A program made the translations under genes and the position numbers. 64,000 nucleotides of DNA from Thermomonas sp. (lineage in GTDB: Bacteria; Pseudomonadota; Gammaproteobacteria; Xanthomonadales; Xanthomonadaceae): assembly GCF_019104945.1 (NCBI RefSeq), contig NZ_JAHRWW010000027.1, forward strand, positions 23,142-87,141, in the 5' to 3' direction. Of the stretch, positions 1-9,539 are shown one piece after another; the stretch's first letter is position 1; each line of letters opens with the position of its first letter. The notes below the pieces were generated by a model. It worked only from the letters and a program-made list of their open reading frames with translations, was not told where the DNA came from and made no database searches.

Positions 1-124
1 TAACTCCGGTGAAGTGTTCGTGGGCGATATACGGATGCGTGTTTGCACCGCAACTCGACGCGCATTTCACTCAACCAATATGACGGCTTGATTGCAGGCG
101 TACTGCACATTTCTGACAAGCACC

Positions 125-174
125 GTGTCATCAAATCGTCATCAAACCGTCCCCTCGCTGTCATGGACTGTCGC
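125..174 (+). promoter_or_regulatory. Tandem Pho-box-like repeats before pstS
   Basis: Heptamers resembling half of a PhoB box (CTGTCAT) occur as GTGTCAT (125-131), TCGTCAT (136-142) and CCGTCCC (147-153), each separated by CAAA. This gives the 11-bp periodicity of PhoB sites. A second looser pair, CTGTCAT (158-164) and CTGTCGC (168-174), follows. They lie 55-104 bp before the pstS start, where a PhoB-activated promoter of a pst operon is expected. PhoB binding is inferred from the match and the context. No phoB or phoR gene is in the window. Confidence 0.7.
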
Positions 175-228
175 TGAAATAGCGGCCAAGACGGAATGCC
201 CCGTTGACCCTCTCCACCGGAGTTCGTT

Positions 229-1239
229 GTGCTCAAACATTTCACCCTTCGTTTCGCCGCACTGGCACTAGCAACCAGTTTCGCCAGCAGCGCTTTCGCC
301 GCCGACCTCACCGGCGCAGGTGCCTCGTTCGTCTATCCGGCAATGTCCAAATGGGCCGCCGACTACAAAGCCGCCACTGGAACGAAGGTGAACTACCAGT
401 CAATCGGCTCTGGCGGCGGCATCGCGCAAATTAAAGCGGGTACCGTTGATTTTGGATCTTCGGATAAACCATTACCACCAGAAGAATTGCGTCGCGCCGG
501 CCTCGCACAGTTTCCCTCTGTCATTGGCGGTGTGGTGCCGGCCTTTAATCTCCCCGGAGTTGCAGCGGGGGCGATGAAATTAGACCCGGATGTGTTGGCC
601 GATATCTTCCTTGGCAAGATCAAAATGTGGAACGACCCACGTATTGCCGCCAGCAATAGCGGCCTCAAATTGCCTGCGCAGAAGATCACCGTGGTGCACC
701 GCTCCGATGGTTCTGGCACCAGCTTTAACTTCACCAACTACCTCTCCAAGGTCAGCCCCGAGTGGAAGTCCAAAGTAGGTGAAGGCACCTCGGTGAAATG
801 GCCGACTGGGATTGGTGGCAAAGGCAATGAAGGTGTGTCGGCGTATGTCAAACAGATTAAAGGCAGCATCGGTTATGTGGAACTTGCCTACGCCGTGCAA
901 AACAAGGTGCCTTATGCGCGCTTGAAAAATGCGGCAGGTAACTACGTACTGCCCAATGACGACAGTTTTTCCGAAGCTGCAGCAAGCGCAAACTGGGGGG
1001 CGGCAAAAGATTTCTATTTGATCGTCACCAATGCTCCTGGCGCTAATGCGTGGCCGATCACTGCAACCAATTTCATGCTGGTGAGCAAGTCGCGCAAGAC
1101 CGGCGCCCATGCCACGCGTGACTTCTTCCGCTGGGTCTATGCCAATGGCGACGCATCGGCGGCCGCGCTTGGTTACGTACCGCTACCGGATGCACTGGTA
1201 CGCCAGATTGAAACCTACTGGGCGCAGCAGCTGAAGTAA
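229..1239 (+). CDS. pstS: Phosphate ABC transporter, periplasmic binding protein PstS
   Basis: PstS captures inorganic phosphate in the periplasm and passes it to the PstCA channel. The 336-residue product has a clear signal peptide with cleavage after AFA at residue 24 and then begins DLTGAGASFVYP, the hallmark N-terminus of mature PstS. The segments RSDGSGTSF and GSGGGI are the phosphate-binding loops of the family. The start is a GTG at 229 with GGAG six bases upstream. It is the first gene of pstSCAB-phoU, four bases before pstC, and is preceded by Pho-box-like repeats, so induction by phosphate starvation is expected. Length is normal for the family. Confidence 0.97.
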   Translation: MLKHFTLRFAALALATSFASSAFAADLTGAGASFVYPAMSKWAADYKAATGTKVNYQSIGSGGGIAQIKAGTVDFGSSDKPLPPEELRRAGLAQFPSVIGGVVPAFNLPGVAAGAMKLDPDVLADIFLGKIKMWNDPRIAASNSGLKLPAQKITVVHRSDGSGTSFNFTNYLSKVSPEWKSKVGEGTSVKWPTGIGGKGNEGVSAYVKQIKGSIGYVELAYAVQNKVPYARLKNAAGNYVLPNDDSFSEAAASANWGAAKDFYLIVTNAPGANAWPITATNFMLVSKSRKTGAHATRDFFRWVYANGDASAAALGYVPLPDALVRQIETYWAQQLK

Positions 1240-1243
1240 TCAC

Positions 1244-2215
1244 ATGAGCATGCCTGCCTCTACCTTGGTTGCCTGCGCCCCACGCGATGCCATCGATGCA
1301 CGCAACGACACTCGCTTTCGCTGGCTACTTACCGCAACGGCCATCTTCGTATTGGTGACACTGGCAGGTGCAGCGCTGTCGATGCTGTGGGGCGGGCGCA
1401 GCGTGCTTCAACAAGAGGGGATCCAATTTTTTATCCGCAGCGATTGGAACCCAGTAGAGAACCGCTATGGCGCACTGGTGCCGATCTACGGCACCTTGGT
1501 CAGTGCGCTCATTGCAATGTTGATCGCGGTGCCGGTGAGCTTCGGCATCGCGTTCTTTTTGACCGAAGTAGCGCCGCGCTGGTTGCGCACGCCGGTAGGC
1601 ACTGCCATTGAATTACTGGCCGGAATCCCTTCGATCATCTACGGCATGTGGGGATTCTTCGTGCTGATGCCGGTGATGCGTGAACACCTCATCCCTTGGC
1701 TGGACACGCATATCGGCCCATTGCCGATCATCGGCGTGTTGTTTCGCGGCCCACCGATCGGCGCTGGAATGCTGATTGCAGGATTTGTGCTGGCCATCAT
1801 GGTGATCCCGTTCATTACATCGATGATGCGCGAGGTATTCCTCACTGTCCCTACCCGCTTAAAAGAATCCGCCTATGCGCTTGGCTCTACCCGCTGGGAG
1901 GTGAGCTGGGACATCGTGCTGCCCTATACACGCTCGGCCGTTATCGGCGGAATTTTCTTGGGGCTTGGGCGCGCCCTTGGAGAAACGATGGCCGTTGCCT
2001 TTGTGATCGGCAACTCGGTGAATTTCACCGCCTCGCTGCTAGAGCCTTCCACCACCATTGCAGCACTGATCGCCAACGATTTTGGCGAAGCCACTGAAAC
2101 GTACCGTAGCGCCTTATTACTACTCGGCTTTGTTCTATTTATCGTCACCTTCTTCGTGCTGGCTATCGCTAAGTTGCTACTACGCCAATTGGCCCGCAAG
2201 GAGGGGCAACGATGA
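1244..2215 (+). CDS. pstC: Phosphate ABC transporter permease PstC
   Basis: One of the two inner-membrane permease subunits of the high-affinity phosphate importer. The 323-residue protein has about six hydrophobic segments. It carries the binding-protein-dependent permease EAA loop around EVFLTVPTRLKESAYALGST, followed by GRALGETMAVAFVIGN, which is typical of PstC. An extra periplasmic region follows the first membrane segment, as in the family. It starts four bases after pstS and its stop overlaps the pstA start by four bases, so the two permeases are translationally coupled. Confidence 0.96.
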   Translation: MSMPASTLVACAPRDAIDARNDTRFRWLLTATAIFVLVTLAGAALSMLWGGRSVLQQEGIQFFIRSDWNPVENRYGALVPIYGTLVSALIAMLIAVPVSFGIAFFLTEVAPRWLRTPVGTAIELLAGIPSIIYGMWGFFVLMPVMREHLIPWLDTHIGPLPIIGVLFRGPPIGAGMLIAGFVLAIMVIPFITSMMREVFLTVPTRLKESAYALGSTRWEVSWDIVLPYTRSAVIGGIFLGLGRALGETMAVAFVIGNSVNFTASLLEPSTTIAALIANDFGEATETYRSALLLLGFVLFIVTFFVLAIAKLLLRQLARKEGQR

Positions 2216-3075
2216 GCACGCCATCGCACGCGCTCTATCAGCTGCGCCGCATCAAAAATATCTTTGCCATCACCCTATCCTTTTTTGCAGCGCTGTTTGG
2301 CATTGTCTTTCTCGGTTGGATTCTCTGGACGCTTTTGGCCAAGGGACTGCCCCACCTCAACCTTGCCCTACTCACCCAAGACCAACCACCGCCAATGGAA
2401 ACCGGCGGCTTGCGCAATGCCATCATTGGCAGCCTGCTGATGTGCGGCATGGGGATCGGAATCGGAACCCCACTTGGAATCGCTGCGGGTACATGGCTTG
2501 CTGAATATGGAAACCACCGCAAACTGGGTGAGGCGGTGCGCTTTATCAATGACATCTTGCTTTCGGCGCCGTCCATCGTGCTTGGGCTGTTTGTTTATGC
2601 CGCGTTCGTGATGCAAGCAGGTGGCAATTTCTCAGCCATTGCAGGCGCGCTGGCGCTGGCATTCATTGTGCTGCCCGTCGTGGTGCGCACCACCGATGAA
2701 ATGCTGCGGCTAGTTCCCACGCAAATGCGCGAAGCGGCATTATCGCTTGGTGTGCCGCAGTGGAAAGTCACCCTGCAAGTGCTCTATCGCAGCGCGCTTC
2801 CAGGCATTACCACTGGCGTTTTGTTAGCACTCGCCCGCATCAGTGGCGAAACCGCACCACTGTTATTTACCGCGTTCGGCAATGAATTCTTCAGTCTCGA
2901 CATCACGGACGCGATGAGCGCCGCGCCGCTGACCATGTACAAATTTGCCGGTTCCGGCTTTGAGAACTGGGAGCAACTGGCTTGGGCCGGCGCACTCCTG
3001 ATCACGCTATTCGTGCTGGCAATCAGCCTGCTGACACGCCTCACCCTTCTACGTAAGCACGCCTCTCATGACTGA
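2212..3075 (+). CDS. pstA: Phosphate ABC transporter permease PstA
   Basis: Second membrane subunit of the Pst importer, pairing with PstC. The 287-residue product has six predicted membrane helices, the EAA loop near [18 protein letters not shown], and the PstA-type segment [18 protein letters not shown]. The start lies in an ATGA overlap with pstC, and its end overlaps pstB by eight bases. Both overlaps imply a single polycistronic message. Family assignment is secure from the motifs together with the operon position. Confidence 0.96.
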   Translation: MSTPSHALYQLRRIKNIFAITLSFFAALFGIVFLGWILWTLLAKGLPHLNLALLTQDQPPPMETGGLRNAIIGSLLMCGMGIGIGTPLGIAAGTWLAEYGNHRKLGEAVRFINDILLSAPSIVLGLFVYAAFVMQAGGNFSAIAGALALAFIVLPVVVRTTDEMLRLVPTQMREAALSLGVPQWKVTLQVLYRSALPGITTGVLLALARISGETAPLLFTAFGNEFFSLDITDAMSAAPLTMYKFAGSGFENWEQLAWAGALLITLFVLAISLLTRLTLLRKHASHD

Positions 3076-3886
3076 TCTTCGCCTCATTTCCATGCATCAC
3101 GCCACGCCCGCAGCGAACACACTGGCCGTGCCAACCATGAAAATTTCTGCCCGCGACCTGAACTTTTGGTACGACCAATTTCATGCTGTCAAACACATCA
3201 ATATGGATATTCCAGAACGCCGCGTCACCGCGCTTATTGGCCCATCTGGCTGCGGAAAATCCACCCTACTACGCATCTTCAATCGCATCTACGCACTGTA
3301 CCCAAAACTGCGCGCCGAAGGCCAAGTCTTGCTTGATGGTGACAATATTCTCGACACTGGTTATTCAATGAACCGCCTTCGCAGCAAGGTGGGCATGGTG
3401 TTTCAAAAACCAGTGCCCTTTCCAATGACGATTTACGAAAATGTGGCTTATGGCATTCGTCACCATGAGCGCCTTGGTAAGGCCGATATGGATGTTCGCG
3501 TTGAGCAGGCGTTAGGCCAAGCGGCACTTTGGGATGAAGTCAAAGACAAGCTCAAAGAAAGTGGGCTTGGCCTTTCCGGTGGCCAGCAGCAGCGCTTGTG
3601 CATCGCCCGTGCCGTGGCGCTCAAGCCAGATGTATTGCTGCTGGATGAACCCACCTCCGCGCTCGACCCTATTTCCACCAGCCGCATCGAGCAGCTCATC
3701 GAAGAACTTAAACAAAGTTTCACGATCATGATGGTGACACACAATATGCAACAAGCCGCGCGTGTTTCGGATTACACCGCTTTTATGTACCTTGGCGACC
3801 TAGTTGAACATGGGCCAACCGCACAGTTATTTTCCACCCCAAGCAAACAGCAAACCGAGGACTACATTACCGGGAGGTTTGGCTAA
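3068..3886 (+). CDS. pstB: Phosphate ABC transporter ATPase PstB
   Basis: Cytoplasmic ATPase that powers phosphate uptake. The 272 residues contain the Walker A motif GPSGCGKST (58-66), the Q-loop around [10 protein letters not shown], the ABC signature LSGGQ (169-173), Walker B VLLLDEP (189-195) and the switch histidine in MMVTHNM. The N-terminus from this ATG is about 20 residues longer than typical PstB. In-frame ATGs at 3092 and 3137 would give shorter forms, and the last begins right at the family core ([12 protein letters not shown]). It overlaps pstA by eight bases and shares one base with phoU (TAATG). Confidence 0.96.
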   Translation: MTDLRLISMHHATPAANTLAVPTMKISARDLNFWYDQFHAVKHINMDIPERRVTALIGPSGCGKSTLLRIFNRIYALYPKLRAEGQVLLDGDNILDTGYSMNRLRSKVGMVFQKPVPFPMTIYENVAYGIRHHERLGKADMDVRVEQALGQAALWDEVKDKLKESGLGLSGGQQQRLCIARAVALKPDVLLLDEPTSALDPISTSRIEQLIEELKQSFTIMMVTHNMQQAARVSDYTAFMYLGDLVEHGPTAQLFSTPSKQQTEDYITGRFG

Positions 3887-4587
3887 TGAATCATCACCAG
3901 CATATCGTCAAAAGTTACGACGAAGAACAACACAGCCTGCTTGATGAACTGATCCGCATGGGCAAAATCGCCAACGCCCAATTGGATGCTGCCTTGAAAG
4001 CGATTGAATGCCAAGATACGGCACTGGCGAAACAAGTCGTCGATGGTGATGCCGCCATCGATGCCTTGGAGCAGCAAATCAATCAAGACGTGATCCACCT
4101 CATCCGGCGTGGCCCACTCGCAACTGACTTGCGTATTCTTCTCGCCGCACTGCGCGCAGCCGCCGATCTGGAACGCGTCGGCGACTATGCCGCCAACATC
4201 GCCAAGCGCTCTATCGTACTTAGCGATTCGCTAGCGCCCGCTCACGTGCGCGGCCTAGCTGAACTTGGCAAGCGCGCCTCACAGCAGTTGCGTGATGTTC
4301 TGTTGGCGTACCGCGTGCGTAATGCCGACGCGGCCCTGCGCGTCTATCAGCACGATGCTGAATTAGACGATCTCTACACCGCACTATTCCGCGAATTATT
4401 GACTTATATGATGGAAGACCCACGTGCGATCACCACCTGCACCCATCTTCTATTTATGGCAAAAAACCTAGAGCGTATCGGCGACCACGCCACCAATATC
4501 GCTGAAAATGTGTGGTTCCTCGTGCACGGTGAAACGCCGCTGCCCCCGCGTGAAAAACGTGACGCCAGTAGCGCCCTCGCCCCCTAG
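3886..4587 (+). CDS. phoU: Phosphate signalling protein PhoU
   Basis: PhoU links the Pst transporter to the PhoR-PhoB system and damps the Pho regulon when phosphate is plentiful. The 233-residue product is all-helical in character. It contains the two metal-binding family signatures, LERVGDYAANIAKR and LERIGDHATNIAENVWFL, one in each three-helix half. The length matches E. coli PhoU. The ATG shares a base with the pstB stop codon, making it the last gene of the operon; about 50 bases separate it from the next gene. Confidence 0.97.
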   Translation: MNHHQHIVKSYDEEQHSLLDELIRMGKIANAQLDAALKAIECQDTALAKQVVDGDAAIDALEQQINQDVIHLIRRGPLATDLRILLAALRAAADLERVGDYAANIAKRSIVLSDSLAPAHVRGLAELGKRASQQLRDVLLAYRVRNADAALRVYQHDAELDDLYTALFRELLTYMMEDPRAITTCTHLLFMAKNLERIGDHATNIAENVWFLVHGETPLPPREKRDASSALAP

Positions 4588-4639
4588 AACCGTGTAGCAT
4601 CGGCGTATTTGACGACTGTCGCTATCCACGGGGGTACCT

Positions 4640-4936
4640 ATGCCAACGCTATTCTTTCGCCCTGCTCTTTTCGCGACACTCTGCATCACCGGCTTAGCAC
4701 TCCCCGTACACTCTGCAGCGGCGCAAAACAGCGCCGCCAACGACACGCCTAAGCACACATTTAATTCGATTGATACCGACAAAGACGGTCGCATTTCTCG
4801 CAACGAGTTTGCTGCGGCCCATTCTGGCAAAAGTGAAAAGTTCTCCAGCATCGACCGTAATGGCGATGGTTTTATCAGCAAAGATGAATTTGACGCCCAC
4901 CACGCCACCATGCAGGGCCAGCACAGCAGCCATTAA
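4640..4936 (+). CDS. Small secreted EF-hand protein
   Basis: A 98-residue protein with a signal peptide (hydrophobic residues about 9-22, likely cleavage after AAA near residue 28) and two canonical EF-hand loops. Loop 1 is [12 protein letters not shown] (45-56) and loop 2 is [12 protein letters not shown] (72-83). Each has acidic residues at positions 1, 3, 5 and 12 and glycine at 6, so calcium binding is expected. The C-terminus is rich in histidine and glutamine. A GGGGGT stretch precedes the ATG. Its partner and role are unknown. It is a short relative of the CREC/EF-hand family proteins common in Xanthomonadales. Confidence 0.8.
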   Translation: MPTLFFRPALFATLCITGLALPVHSAAAQNSAANDTPKHTFNSIDTDKDGRISRNEFAAAHSGKSEKFSSIDRNGDGFISKDEFDAHHATMQGQHSSH

Positions 4937-4962
4937 GGGCCAAGCTCTGCTACGCTTTTACG

Positions 4963-5601
4963 ATGACCGATGTACAAAATACCCCCGCGCTAACGCCGAT
5001 GGTCGAGCGTTTTCGCGGCTATCTTCCTGTTGTTGTTGATGTAGAAACCGGCGGCTTCGACTGGAACAAGCACGCGCTGCTGGAAATTGCCGCCGTGCCA
5101 ATTGAACTAGACGAAGCGGGTGATTACATCCCCGGCGCAGTAGCGCATGCACATATCGCGCCCGCACCCGGCACCAGTATTGACCCGAAATCGCTGGAGG
5201 TGACCGGCATCAAGGTGGGTCACCCGCTGCGCGGGGAAGTGGCTGAGCGCGAGGGGCTGGACGCCATCTTTACCCCAGTCCGCGCAGCGGTAAAAAAGTA
5301 CGGCTGCCAGCGCGCCATTTTGGTGGGCCATAACGCCCACTTCGATCTCAATTTCCTGAATGCTGCAGTGGCCCGCGTGGGGCATAAGCGCAACCCGTTC
5401 CATCCGTTTAGTGTGTTCGATACGGTGACCATGGCAGGGCTGATGTACGGGCAAACCGTTCTGGCACGCGCCGCGTTTAGCGCCGGGCTAGGCTGGGACC
5501 CTAAAGAAGCGCATTCGGCGATTTACGACACCGAACAAACCGCCAAGCTGTTTTGCCAAATCGCCAATCGCTGGCGCCATTGCGCATTCCCTACGGATTA
5601 A
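4963..5601 (+). CDS. rnt: Ribonuclease T
   Basis: Three-prime exoribonuclease that trims tRNA (CCA turnover) and matures 5S and 23S rRNA. The 212 residues show the DEDDh exonuclease set: D26 and E28 in VVDVETGGF, the ExoII motif [11 protein letters not shown], and the ExoIII motif with His and Asp in [15 protein letters not shown]. The length is close to E. coli RNase T. It begins 26 bases after the EF-hand gene and converges with miaA. The last bases form TTAA, which supplies the stop codons of both genes. Confidence 0.96.
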   Translation: MTDVQNTPALTPMVERFRGYLPVVVDVETGGFDWNKHALLEIAAVPIELDEAGDYIPGAVAHAHIAPAPGTSIDPKSLEVTGIKVGHPLRGEVAEREGLDAIFTPVRAAVKKYGCQRAILVGHNAHFDLNFLNAAVARVGHKRNPFHPFSVFDTVTMAGLMYGQTVLARAAFSAGLGWDPKEAHSAIYDTEQTAKLFCQIANRWRHCAFPTD

Positions 5602-6572
5602 GTGACGCCGACAAATCGATTGACGGCCTCGTCTAATTGATCCTGCTGGCTAGCAGGATCAAACCAACGCAGATCCAGCTCACCGCGCAGCCACGTATAT
5701 TGCCGTTTCGCCAATTGCCGCGTGGCCGCGATGGCGCGCTCACGAAATTGTGCGAATGCGCTAGGCGAATCAGGCTGGCTTAGATACTCCCACGCTTGCC
5801 TGTAGCCCACGGCACGCAATGCCGGAAGATCTGCCGCTGTTGGGTGCTGCGCCAGTTCAGGCAAAGCTTGCAGCGCGCGTACTTCGTCCAAAAAACCAGC
5901 ATCAAGCATGACGTCGAAACGCGCTTCAATGCGTGCATGCAACACGGCGCGATCGACGGGTGCAAGTGCCAGTTTCAGCACTTTGAAGGGAAAGCGTTTG
6001 CGCGCGCTAGCACGCTGCCAATCGCTAATGCTGCGGCCGCTGATGCGATACACCTCCAGCGCACGCTGGATCCGTTGCGGATCGGTGGCGTGAATGCGCT
6101 GTGCGGCCTGCGGGTCCACTTGCGCAAGCTCTGTGTGGAGCGCGGGCCAGCCACGCTCTGCTGCTTCGCCGGCAATCTGCGCGCGAACCGCGCCATCGGC
6201 TTCGGGCATCTCCGACAAGCCTTCCAGCAGCGCGCGAAAATACAGCCCCGTACCGCCCGCCAAAATAGGCAGCTTTCCACGTTCAACAATGGTATTGAGC
6301 GCCGCCTGTGCGTCGTGTGCAAACTCAGCTGCCGAATAGGGCTGCCACGGTTCGCGCACGTCCATCAGGTGATGCGGCACCTGCGCTTGCTCATCGGCAT
6401 TTGGCTTCGCGGCACCAATATCGAGGCCGCGATACACCAAAGCAGAATCGACGCTAACGATTTCCCCATGCAGCCGCTGCGCCAACGCTAGCGCATATGC
6501 ACTCTTGCCCGACGCGGTCGGGCCCATCAGCGCAATGGCTAACGGGCGCTGATCGTCCACCACGAAGCTCAA
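5598..6572 (-). CDS. miaA: tRNA dimethylallyltransferase MiaA
   Basis: Adds the dimethylallyl group to A37 of tRNAs that read UNN codons. The 324 residues contain the P-loop GPTASGKS (17-24), the substrate segments [16 protein letters not shown] and [13 protein letters not shown], and the C-terminal region YRQAWEYL with [12 protein letters not shown] that defines the family. The start overlaps the end of the upstream putP gene by four bases (ATGA). It is therefore probably read from the same leftward message as folP and putP. Confidence 0.97.
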   Translation of the reverse strand: MSFVVDDQRPLAIALMGPTASGKSAYALALAQRLHGEIVSVDSALVYRGLDIGAAKPNADEQAQVPHHLMDVREPWQPYSAAEFAHDAQAALNTIVERGKLPILAGGTGLYFRALLEGLSEMPEADGAVRAQIAGEAAERGWPALHTELAQVDPQAAQRIHATDPQRIQRALEVYRISGRSISDWQRASARKRFPFKVLKLALAPVDRAVLHARIEARFDVMLDAGFLDEVRALQALPELAQHPTAADLPALRAVGYRQAWEYLSQPDSPSAFAQFRERAIAATRQLAKRQYTWLRGELDLRWFDPASQQDQLDEAVNRFVGVT

Positions 6573-8056
6573 TAACCGCTTTCACGCAGGCTCAGCTGAA
6601 CCTGCTGGTGGCGCGCTTGCACGGCCTGATTCGGCGCTTCGGTAAGCAGACTACCTACAACAATTGCAACGGTAGAGGCGATAAAGCCGGGCACCATTTC
6701 ATACAGCGGGCTGCCGGTGAACTTCCACAAAATCACCGTAACTGCGCCGGCCAGCATCCCCAGCAGAGCTCCAGTACCGGTCATCCGTCCCCAGAACAAG
6801 GAAATCAGCACCACCGGGCCAAACGCAGCGCCAAAGCCCGCCCATGCATAGCTCACCAAGCCTAGTACGCGGCTATCGGGGTCACGCGCAATGAAGATGG
6901 CCAGCAGCGCCACCGCCAGCACCGCCGCGCGCCCCACCCATACCAGCTCGCGCTCACCCGCTTTGGGGCGCACAAAGCCGTGATAAAAGTCTTCCGTGAG
7001 CGCGCTGGAGCACACCAGCAACTGGCAGCTCAGCGTGCTCATTACGGCGGCCAAAATGGCCGAGAGCAAAATGCCTGCGATCCACGGATTGAACAGCGCC
7101 TCGGTGAGCACGATAAACACGCGCTCCGGGTTTTCTTTCAGCGCAGCGGCAAGTTCTGGGTTCTGCGCGGCCCAAGCAATGCCCGACAGCCCCACCGTAA
7201 TCGCGCCCAGCAAGCACAGCACCATCCACGTCATGCCAATACGGCGCGCCTGTGGAATCACCGCCAGCGAATCGGCGGCCATAAAGCGCGCCAAAATATG
7301 CGGCTGACCAAAATAGCCCAGCCCCCAGGCCAACGCAGAGATCGCCGCAATCACACCACCGCCGCCAATCCACTGCAGCCGCGAAGGGTCCACCTGCTCG
7401 ATCACATTGAGGGTTTCACCCGGCCCACCAACGCCGATAATGACGATGATCGGCGTTAACAACAGCGCGAAGATCATCAAGCTGGCTTGCACCGTATCGG
7501 TCCAGCTCACCGCCAAAAACCCGCCGATCAAGGTATAGAGAATTGTTGCCGCAGCGCCCCACCAGAGTGCCTGCGCATAGGGCAGGCCAAACACGCTCTC
7601 AAACAAACGCGCACCTGCCACAATCCCGCTGGCGCAGTACACCGCAAAGAACACCAAAATCACCACAGCGGACACGATGCGCAGCAGCTTGCCGTTGGCA
7701 GCAAAGCGTGTAGTGAAATAATCCGGCAGGGTCAGCGCGTTATCGGTACGCTCGGTATAGACGCGCAACGGGCCAGCAACAAAGTGCCAGTTCATCCATG
7801 CGCCCACGCATAGGCCAATGGCGATCCACGCTTCGGAAACGCCGGTTAAAAACAGCGCCCCCGGCAAGCCCATCAGCAGCCAGCCGCTCATATCGGAGGC
7901 CCCCGCCGACAACGCGGTCACAAACCCACCTAGCGAACGGCCACCGAGGATGTAGTCATCCAAATTGCTGGTGGAACGCCACGCCGCCAAACCAATGCCG
8001 ACCATGGCCAGCAGATAAATTCCGAATGTAATCAGCAGCGGGGTACTTGCAGTCAT
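6569..8056 (-). CDS. putP: Sodium/proline symporter PutP
   Basis: Inner-membrane sodium:solute symporter of the SSS family, most like PutP, importing L-proline with sodium. About thirteen hydrophobic segments are visible. The family stretches [17 protein letters not shown] and [14 protein letters not shown] match PutP closely. The start chosen at 8056 gives 495 residues and has GGAG seven bases upstream. An in-frame ATG at 8083 would add nine residues without a good ribosome site. It lies between folP and miaA on the same strand and overlaps miaA. Substrate is inferred from similarity. Confidence 0.92.
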   Translation of the reverse strand: MTASTPLLITFGIYLLAMVGIGLAAWRSTSNLDDYILGGRSLGGFVTALSAGASDMSGWLLMGLPGALFLTGVSEAWIAIGLCVGAWMNWHFVAGPLRVYTERTDNALTLPDYFTTRFAANGKLLRIVSAVVILVFFAVYCASGIVAGARLFESVFGLPYAQALWWGAAATILYTLIGGFLAVSWTDTVQASLMIFALLLTPIIVIIGVGGPGETLNVIEQVDPSRLQWIGGGGVIAAISALAWGLGYFGQPHILARFMAADSLAVIPQARRIGMTWMVLCLLGAITVGLSGIAWAAQNPELAAALKENPERVFIVLTEALFNPWIAGILLSAILAAVMSTLSCQLLVCSSALTEDFYHGFVRPKAGERELVWVGRAAVLAVALLAIFIARDPDSRVLGLVSYAWAGFGAAFGPVVLISLFWGRMTGTGALLGMLAGAVTVILWKFTGSPLYEMVPGFIASTVAIVVGSLLTEAPNQAVQARHQQVQLSLRESGY

Positions 8057-8104
8057 ACGTGGGCTCCGGTTGAACCCACGCACTTTAACCTACTCGCCAG
8101 CAAC

Positions 8105-8998
8105 TTACTCGGGCCAAACGATCTCCTGCCGAACAACCTCTTTGCGTGGCGCAGGCACCGCCGCCACCGCCAGCCATACATTGAGGGCATCGATGGTGGC
8201 GGCCACATCGTGCGCACGCAGCAGCATGGCGCCGTTTTGCGTCGCGATCATATGCGCGGCGGCAGAGCCCACAGCCCGCTGTTGCGGGTCGGTACGCCCA
8301 GTAATTTCGCCAATACTGCGTTTGCGCGAAATACCCGCCAGCACCGGCACACCCAGCTCGGTGAACCGCTGAAGCTGTGCAAGTAACTGTAAATTGTGTG
8401 CGGTGGTTTTGCCGAAACCAAAGCCCGGATCGACCACGATATTTTTTTTCGCGATCCCCGCCATTTCAGCGGCAAAGATGCGCTCGGCAAGGAAGCGATG
8501 CACCTGCCCCACCACATCATCGAACTGCGGGCTGTCTTGCATCGAGCGCGGCTCGCCTAGCATATGCATCAGCACCACCGGCACACCCAGCGCCGCCGCT
8601 ACGTCCAGCGCACCGTCGCGGCGCAGGCCGTACACATCGTTGATCATGCCTGCGCCCGCGGCCACCGCTGCGCGCATCACTTCAGGTTTACTGGTATCGA
8701 TACTGATCGGCACAGTCGTGGCCTGTGCCAGCCGTTCGACCACCGGAATTACCCGCGCCAGCTCTACCTCTAGCGGCACGTCATCAGCACCGGGCCGGGT
8801 GGATTCACCGCCGATATCGAGCAGGTCTGCGCCCTCTTCCAGTAACTGCAGCGCGTGTGCAACCGCAGCGTCCACATCATCGCGCACGCCGTCGCCCGAG
8901 AACGAATCCGGAGTGACGTTGACAATCCCCATCACCCGCGGCCGGTCCAGGCGCAAGATTCGGCCGTTGCAGTTCAACAGCGGGGCGGTATCGAACAT
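8105..8998 (-). CDS. folP: Dihydropteroate synthase
   Basis: Condenses para-aminobenzoate with dihydropterin pyrophosphate in folate synthesis; target of sulfonamides. The 297 residues carry the pterin-site signature GIVNVTPDSFS (24-34), DIGGESTRPGA (62-71), the SIDTSKPEV strand and the C-terminal GISRKRSIG loop. The length is typical. It follows the upstream small lipoprotein gene with a three-base gap. About 50 bases separate its stop from the putP start, and these hold a short CGTGGG/CCCACG inverted repeat (8058-8063 and 8075-8080). Confidence 0.97.
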   Translation of the reverse strand: MFDTAPLLNCNGRILRLDRPRVMGIVNVTPDSFSGDGVRDDVDAAVAHALQLLEEGADLLDIGGESTRPGADDVPLEVELARVIPVVERLAQATTVPISIDTSKPEVMRAAVAAGAGMINDVYGLRRDGALDVAAALGVPVVLMHMLGEPRSMQDSPQFDDVVGQVHRFLAERIFAAEMAGIAKKNIVVDPGFGFGKTTAHNLQLLAQLQRFTELGVPVLAGISRKRSIGEITGRTDPQQRAVGSAAAHMIATQNGAMLLRAHDVAATIDALNVWLAVAAVPAPRKEVVRQEIVWPE

Positions 8999-9001
8999 GG
9001 T

Positions 9002-9433
9002 TCAGTCGAAGGGTGTTGGCGTAATTGAAATACGAATCCGCAGGCGGCTTCCGGGGTCGCGATCCATGCGCGTGCGGAACTTACTACCACGGTAGATATA
9101 GTCCACATCGTAGGCCACCAAGTGCTTGGACTCGTTTTCCACCGTCACCATTTTGCAGCCCACCTGGCCTGCGGCGAGGCGATCACGCACCGAGCTCATC
9201 ATCCGCGTCAGCGCCGTGCCGTGCGGGAGGTCGCGGTTATCGCAGGCGCGTTTCACGCTGCTGGTGCGCTGCACGTCGTACACCGGGTTAACCGAGAGCA
9301 CTTGCGCATAGTCGTAGCGAACATTTTCCGAGGCACCCGCACCATCTTGCGCCAAGGCCTCAGCACACGCCCCTAGCCCCGCCACAGCGAGGACCAGTAC
9401 GCACAATTGCCGATGAATGAAAGACGCTGCCAT
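9002..9433 (-). CDS. Exported protein related to the tail of glycine-zipper 2TM proteins
   Basis: A 143-residue exported protein of unknown function. The N-terminus has a hydrophobic signal with a possible lipobox LGAC (Cys23), although signal peptidase I cleavage after ALA at residue 28 is also possible. The mature part has the segments VLSVNPVYDVQRTSSVKRACD and YDVDYIYRGSKFRTRMDRDPG. These resemble the conserved ends of glycine-zipper 2TM outer-membrane proteins of Xanthomonadales, but no glycine-zipper helix is present between them. It is the first gene of the leftward run into folP and is divergent from cysS. Confidence 0.7.
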   Translation of the reverse strand: MAASFIHRQLCVLVLAVAGLGACAEALAQDGAGASENVRYDYAQVLSVNPVYDVQRTSSVKRACDNRDLPHGTALTRMMSSVRDRLAAGQVGCKMVTVENESKHLVAYDVDYIYRGSKFRTRMDRDPGSRLRIRISITPTPFD

Positions 9434-9539
9434 AACGCGAGTTTAACCATCTTCTTGCGAGCTGACCTGAATCAACGCTGTCACAGCGCCCGCCCCCTTC
9501 TGCCCGTTACAATGGGGGCATTCCACGCATTCATTCACA

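Noticed and set aside
5598..5601. TTAA shared by the stop codons of rnt and miaA
   Set aside because: A neat palindrome, but a four-base coincidence of convergent stops needs no special explanation.
5796..6491. A 231-codon plus-strand frame opposite miaA
   Set aside because: The minus strand holds all MiaA motifs; this frame is Cys/Arg/His-rich and resembles no family.
8058..8080. CGTGGG/CCCACG inverted repeat before putP as an operator
   Set aside because: The arms are only six bases, overlap the ribosome site region and have no known factor; chance is likely.
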